This document shows positions 59,481 through 64,000 of a stretch of DNA of 64,000 nt, piece after piece (position 1 is the first letter of the stretch; the number at the start of each line of letters is the position of its first letter). The stretch is from Hippasteria phrygiana (taxonomy: Eukaryota > Echinodermata > Asteroidea > Valvatida > Goniasteridae), in contig JAZGUH010000282.1 of NCBI GenBank assembly GCA_037893225.1, forward strand, positions 1,550,001-1,614,000, read 5' to 3'. The notes below the pieces were generated by a model. It saw nothing but the letters and a program-made list of their open reading frames with translations. It was not told the DNA's origin and ran no database searches. Made by a program: the position numbers and the translations under genes.

Positions 59481-60862
59481 AATTTTTTATGAATTTTTGA
59501 ATTTTGAAAATCGTAACATTCATTAAATTATATCTAGCGAACAAAACAAGATATTTTCAAAATTCTTTTTCTTATAGCTTTGGTATGTCTCAAAGATATG
59601 CCTTAAAAAGCGAAAATTGTGTGACGTCATGATGACGTCATCAAAAATGCTTTTTTTTTTTAACGCATGTAAGGGTCAATCTGATTACAAAAATGTATAC
59701 ATTGTATTTTTCTGTACCCAATTCCAAAATTTCATGATCGTGGCTCACTCAAGTAAGAAATGACAGCCATTTCAAAATTTAGACCAAATTCAATATAACA
59801 CAAAGGAATTCTGGGACGGGCTGATAACCATGGCTATTATGAGCTTGCTGTTTATAAAAGGGGTTGATTTCTAGTCTTTTTTCAAGTCGCTGAATTTTTG
59901 AAGTATTAAAATCGTAACATTCTTTTCAATATATCTAGCGAACAAAACAAGATATTTTCAAAATTATTTTTGTTATAGCTTTGGTATGTCTCAAAGATAT
60001 GCCCTAAAAGGCGAAAATTGTGTGACGTCATGATGACGTCATCAAAAATTTTTTTTTTTTTAACGCATGTAAGGGTCAATCTGATTACAAAAATGTATAC
60101 ATTGTATTTTTCTGTACCCAATTCCAAAATTTCATGATCGTGGCTCACTCAAGTAAGAAATAACAGCCATTTCAAAATTTAGACCAAATTCAATATAACA
60201 CAAAGGAATTCTGGGAAGGGCTGATAACCATGGCTATTATGAGCTTGCTGTTTATAAAAGGGGTTGATTTCTAGTCTTTTTTCAAGTCGCTGAATTTTTG
60301 AAGTATTAAAATCGTAACATTCTTTTCAATATATCTAGCGAACAAAACAAGATATTTTCAAAATTATTTTTGTTATAGCTTTGGTATGTCTCAAAGATAT
60401 GCCCTAAAAGGCGAAAATTGTGTGACGTCATGATGACGTCATGAACAATATTTTTTTTTTTTAACGCATGTAAGGGTCAATCCGATTACAAAAATGTATA
60501 CATTGAATTTTTCTGTACCTAATTCCAAAATTTCATGATCGTGGCTCACTCAAGTAAGAAATAGGAGCCATTTCAAAATTTAGACCAAATTCAATATAAC
60601 ACAAAGGAATTCTGGGAAGGGCAGATAACCATGGCTTAAATGAGCATGCTGTTTATAAAAAGGGTTGATTTGTAGTCTTTTTTCAAGTCGCTGAATTGTT
60701 AAATTTTTGGAATCGTAACATTCTTTTCAATATATCTAGCGAACAAAACAAGATATTTTCAAAATTCTTTTTGTTATAGCTTTGGTATGTCTCAAAGATA
60801 TGCCCTAAAAAGCGAAAATTGTGTGACGTCATGATGACGTCATAAAAAAAATCTTTTTTCAA
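59481..60862 (+). repeat. 400-bp tandem repeat with paired TGACGTCA palindromes, about 3.4 copies
   Basis: TCGTAACATT recurs at 59,511, 59,912, 60,312 and 60,713, giving unit lengths of 401, 400 and 401 bp. Each unit holds TATCTAGCGAACAAAACAAG, GCTTTGGTATGTCTCAAAG and two TGACGTCA palindromes 3 bp apart (59,622/59,633; 60,023/60,034; 60,423/60,434; 60,824/60,835), then a T run and AACGCATGTAAGGG. TGACGTCA is the classic CREB/ATF site, but such dyads are also natural in repeats. The last unit ends where the head segment repeats at about 60,865. Confidence 0.88.
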
Positions 60863-61271
60863 GTCGCTAGAATATTGCCCATAGCATTTGTAAACGTTTT
60901 CTTTCTTACCGGCCACTTTGGCTACTTTTAAACTTGGCAGACACTTACCCCAACTGCTCACAATGTGTGCCGAACCTTTACGTCATGGTGACGTCATCAC
61001 ATGTCACGTGACGTCATCTGAAAGGGGAATTTTTCGAAGCCATACTTTTACCGAAGTAGAAGTCAGATTAAGTTGAAAAGTAATATCTAGGTAGCCCAGT
61101 AGATTATCTTAAACAATTTTGTGTCAGGAATGCTTGTAGGCCGGCATGTGTTATATATGAAAATTGATGCGACGTTATGGTGACGTCATCATATGATTTT
61201 ATAGTAATTTTTTTACTTTTGAATCTTTAAGCTATAAGGCCTATCTCATCAACTGAACATGCTAATTTCGA
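60863..61271 (+). repeat. Second head segment and CRE/E-box unit
   Basis: It repeats the head (GCCCATAGCATTTGT, CACTTTGGCTACTTTTA) and continues with TGACGTCATCACATGTCACG, AAAGGGGAATTTTTCGAAGC and AATATCTAGGTAGCCCAGTAG. The last two are also found in the array at 63,180-64,000. This links the 400-bp and ~148-bp repeats as one composite family. Confidence 0.65.
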
Positions 61272-63174
61272 AATTCTTATTGTAATTCTTTTTGAAATAG
61301 GTTTTTTAGGTAAACAAGTTTTACGTTCTGTGATTTGGGAGGATTTAACATAATTTTCAAAAATAGTTGTTGTATTTTGTTCCACTCAAGTAAATGTTGT
61401 CTCAATCGTATTTTGGATTACCTTACTTTTAATTTCCAGTTTATAATTCCCAATGTATTAAAAAAAATGCGTTCTGTGATTTTCTACTGCTCAAATAAAG
61501 TTTGTTTCAGCCGTCTATTCTTTAAGGTGTGTTGCGTTAATTACTAGTTTTCCGTTTTCAAACACTACATGGGGTATGCTTCGCTCTCACCCACCGCTCT
61601 ATGTGTGTGTTTGCCTTAAATTGTTAGTTAAGTTTGGTATACAGTGCTAGGCGCCACCGGACAAAATCCGTGAATGAGTTTTTACCAGTAAACTCGTATG
61701 CTGCCCTCTACAGTTCACTAAACACAACCAGAGGAGTATTTTTTTAAGTACTACCGCCCTCTTGCGCTAAAAAGTTGACAGGTTTGTCAATTGTGGCAGA
61801 GAAACTTTTGACCAGTAAGATTATGTCGAACTTTCCTTGCATTTAACTGTACCTCCCTAGGGTGTGTGGAAAATCATATTACAATTGGAGAATTCAGGAC
61901 TATTAGGGTTAATAAGACCGTATTTTCTTTCAATTATATACTGTAATAAAAATATACCAGTAAGACTTCATTAAATAACTCTCTTTATTCAAAGGTCTTG
62001 TTTTCAAAGAATTCTTTTTATTGCTTCCTACGTGCCACAATGTCAACATGCATTTTTATCAAGAACATATCACATAATATTAATAAAGATTCAAATTTGA
62101 GAGGCAAGTTACTCCAATACAAGCCTGAAAACAAAATGTTGAAGAGAAAAAGTTGTGTATTTAACAAGTGCATTCAGTGAAAAGCACAGAAACAATCATG
62201 CGTCTTATAACATTCTTTCCAAATTCTTATTGTAATTCTTTTTGAAATATGTTTTTTACGTCATAGGTAAACAAGTTTTGCGTTCTGTGATTTGGGAGGA
62301 TTTAACATAATTTTCAAAAATAATTGTTGTATTTTGTTCCACTCAAGTAAATGTTGTCTCAATCGTCTTTTGGATTACCTTACATTTAATTTCCAGTTTA
62401 TAATTCCCAATGTATTAAACAAAATGCGTTCTGTGATTTTCTACTGCTCAAATAAAGTTTGTTTCAGCCGTCTATTCTTTAAGGTGTGTTGCGTTAATTA
62501 CTGGTTTTCCGTTTTCAAACACTACATGGGGTATGCTTCGCTCTCACCCACCGCTCTATGTGTGTGTTTGCCTTAAATTGTTAGTTAAGTTTGGTATACA
62601 GTGCTAGGCGCCACCGGACAAAATCCGTGAATGAGTTTTTACCAGTAAACTCGTATGCTGCCCTCTACAGTTCACTAAACACAACCAGAGGAGTATTTTT
62701 TTAAGTACTACCGCCCTCTTGCGCTAAAAAGTTGACAGGTTTGTCAATTGTGGCAGAGAAACTTTTGACCAGTAAGATTATGTCGAACTTTCCTTGCATT
62801 TAACTGTACCTCCCTAGGGTGTGTGGAAAATCATATTACAATTGGAGAATTCAGGACTATTAGGGTTAATAAGACCGTATTTTCTTTCAATTATATACTG
62901 TAATAAAAATATACTAGTAAGACTTCATTAAATAACTCTCTTTATTCAAAGGTCTTGTTTTCAAAGAATTTTTTTTATTGCTTCCTACGTGCCACAATGT
63001 CAACATCCATTTTTATCAAGAACATATCACATAATATTAATATAGATTCAAATTTGAGAGGCAAGTTACTCCAATACAAGCCTGAAAACAAAATGTTGAA
63101 GAGAAAAAGTTGTGTATTTAACAAGTGCATTCAGTGAAAAGCACAGAAACAATCAGGCGTCTTATAACATTCTT
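61272..63174 (+). repeat. Tandem duplication of a ~950-bp segment
   Basis: Copy 1 (61,272-62,216) and copy 2 (62,221-63,174) match along their whole length with few substitutions. The offset is 949 bp at the start and 957 bp after an 8-bp insertion (CGTCATAG) near 62,262. Each copy holds GGCGCCACCGGACAAAATCC, a GCCCTCTACAGTTCACTAAA block and CTCCCTAGGGTGTGTGGAAA. No convincing protein is encoded; short plus-strand frames are shared but unremarkable. High identity means a recent duplication. Confidence 0.9.
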
Positions 63175-63179
63175 TTTGA

Positions 63180-64000
63180 ATTACAGACATACATGATGAC
63201 GTCATCACATGCCACGTGACGTCATCTTAAAGGGGCAGTTTTTGAAGCTATATATCTACAAAAGTACAAGTTCGATTAAGTTGAAAAGTAATATCTAGGT
63301 AGCCCAGTAGGTTTATAGCTGAAAATTGACATGACATTATCATGATTGATGTCATCACATGTCACGTGACGTCATCTTAAAGGGGCAGTTTTGAAGCCAT
63401 ATATCTACAAAAGTACAAATTCGATTAAGTTGAAATGTAATATCCAGGTAGGTCTGCAGGTTCATAGATGAAAATAAACATGACAATAGGACGACGTCAT
63501 CACATGTCACGTGACGTCATCTTAAAGGGGCAGTTTTGGAAGCCATATATCAACAAAAGTACAAGTTCAATTAAGTTGAAACGTAATATCTAGGTAGGCC
63601 AGTAGGTTTATAGATGGAAATTGACATGACATTATCATGATGTCATCACATGTCACGTGATGTCATCTTAAAGGGGCATTCGCTAGACTATTGCATTTGT
63701 ACATGTTTTTTTCTTACTGGCACTTTGGGTACTTTTAAAATTGGCAGACACTTAGACCAACTGCTCAGAATGTGTGTCGAACTTTTATGTCATGATGACG
63801 TCATCACATGTCAACTTGACGTCATCTTAAAAGGGCATTTTTCGTAGCCATACATTGTGTATCTACAAAAGTACAAGTCCGATTAAGTTGAAACGTAATA
63901 TCTAAGTATGCTACACGGTGTGTTATAGATGAAAGTTGACATAACGTTATGATGACATCACATGTCACGTGATGTCATCTTAAAGGAGCATTCGCTAGAC
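63180..64000 (+). repeat. ~148-bp tandem repeat with CRE and E-box motifs, runs off the window
   Basis: The core GTCACGTGACGTCATC (or a near variant) followed by TTAAAGGGGCA occurs at about 63,213, 63,363, 63,508, 63,654, 63,812 and 63,966, spacings 145-158 bp. Each unit has ATATCTACAAAAGTACAAGT, GATTAAGTTGAAA and AATATCTAGGTAG. The core fuses a CACGTG E-box with a TGACGTCA palindrome. A fragment of the head segment is inserted near 63,690-63,800. The array continues past the right end. Confidence 0.85.

Noticed and set aside
58854..59482. Phe-rich or Lys-rich open frames
   Set aside because: They come from poly-T/poly-A tracts between hairpin repeats.
61335..62576. Cys/Phe-rich frames in the 957-bp duplication as a duplicated gene
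   Set aside because: The peptide has no recognisable features, the frame differs in length between copies, and the flanking DNA is all repeats.

Overview
The window looks like repeat-rich DNA of a marine or other aquatic invertebrate animal, most likely a deuterostome such as an echinoderm, hemichordate or lancelet. This is inferred from the set of elements seen: a Tx1/L1-type LINE, a DIRS-type retroelement, a Ty3-type LTR element primed by tRNA-Leu, a THAP9/P-element-like gene relic with spliced exons, a tRNA-headed SINE and many short inverted-repeat elements. No species can be named from the sequence alone. No intact single-copy host gene is seen.

Region 1 (1-34,365) is one uninterrupted satellite array of about 148 head-to-tail copies of a 232-bp monomer. 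It is already in progress at base 1. Monomers come in discrete variant types, and blocks of 7, 8, 9, 11, 12, 15 and 18 monomers recur, so the array is a mosaic of higher-order repeats. The last monomers carry private changes, as expected at the edge of an array homogenised by unequal exchange.

Region 2 (34,366-45,730) is a pile-up of retroelements. A 5'-truncated Tx1/L1-clade LINE (endonuclease plus reverse transcriptase, one frameshift) starts about 20 bp after the satellite. Its 3' part is replaced by a decayed DIRS-like element (gag with zinc fingers, RT/RNase H, start of a tyrosine recombinase). Next come two phase-compatible exons of a THAP9-like gene (40,198-40,393 and 45,225-45,730). 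Their 4.8-kb interval holds a TTAA-flanked miniature element, a rearranged minus-strand Ty3-type element and a tRNA-like gene. The THAP relic has a frameshift and an in-frame stop.

Region 3 (45,731-58,970) is mostly non-coding, AT-rich and full of miniature inverted-repeat elements: one nested inside another, large foldback elements, a related inverted pair and a minus-strand SINE. Two minus-strand segments (56,274-56,574 and 58,829-58,961) look like exons of an unrecognised protein.

Region 4 (58,971-64,000) holds further local tandem repeats: hairpin plus poly-T cassettes, a 400-bp repeat with paired TGACGTCA palindromes, a 957-bp tandem duplication, and a ~148-bp repeat that runs off the end of the window. 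The whole reads as pericentromeric-type or other low-recombination repeat DNA, with selfish elements rather than a cellular pathway as its working parts.
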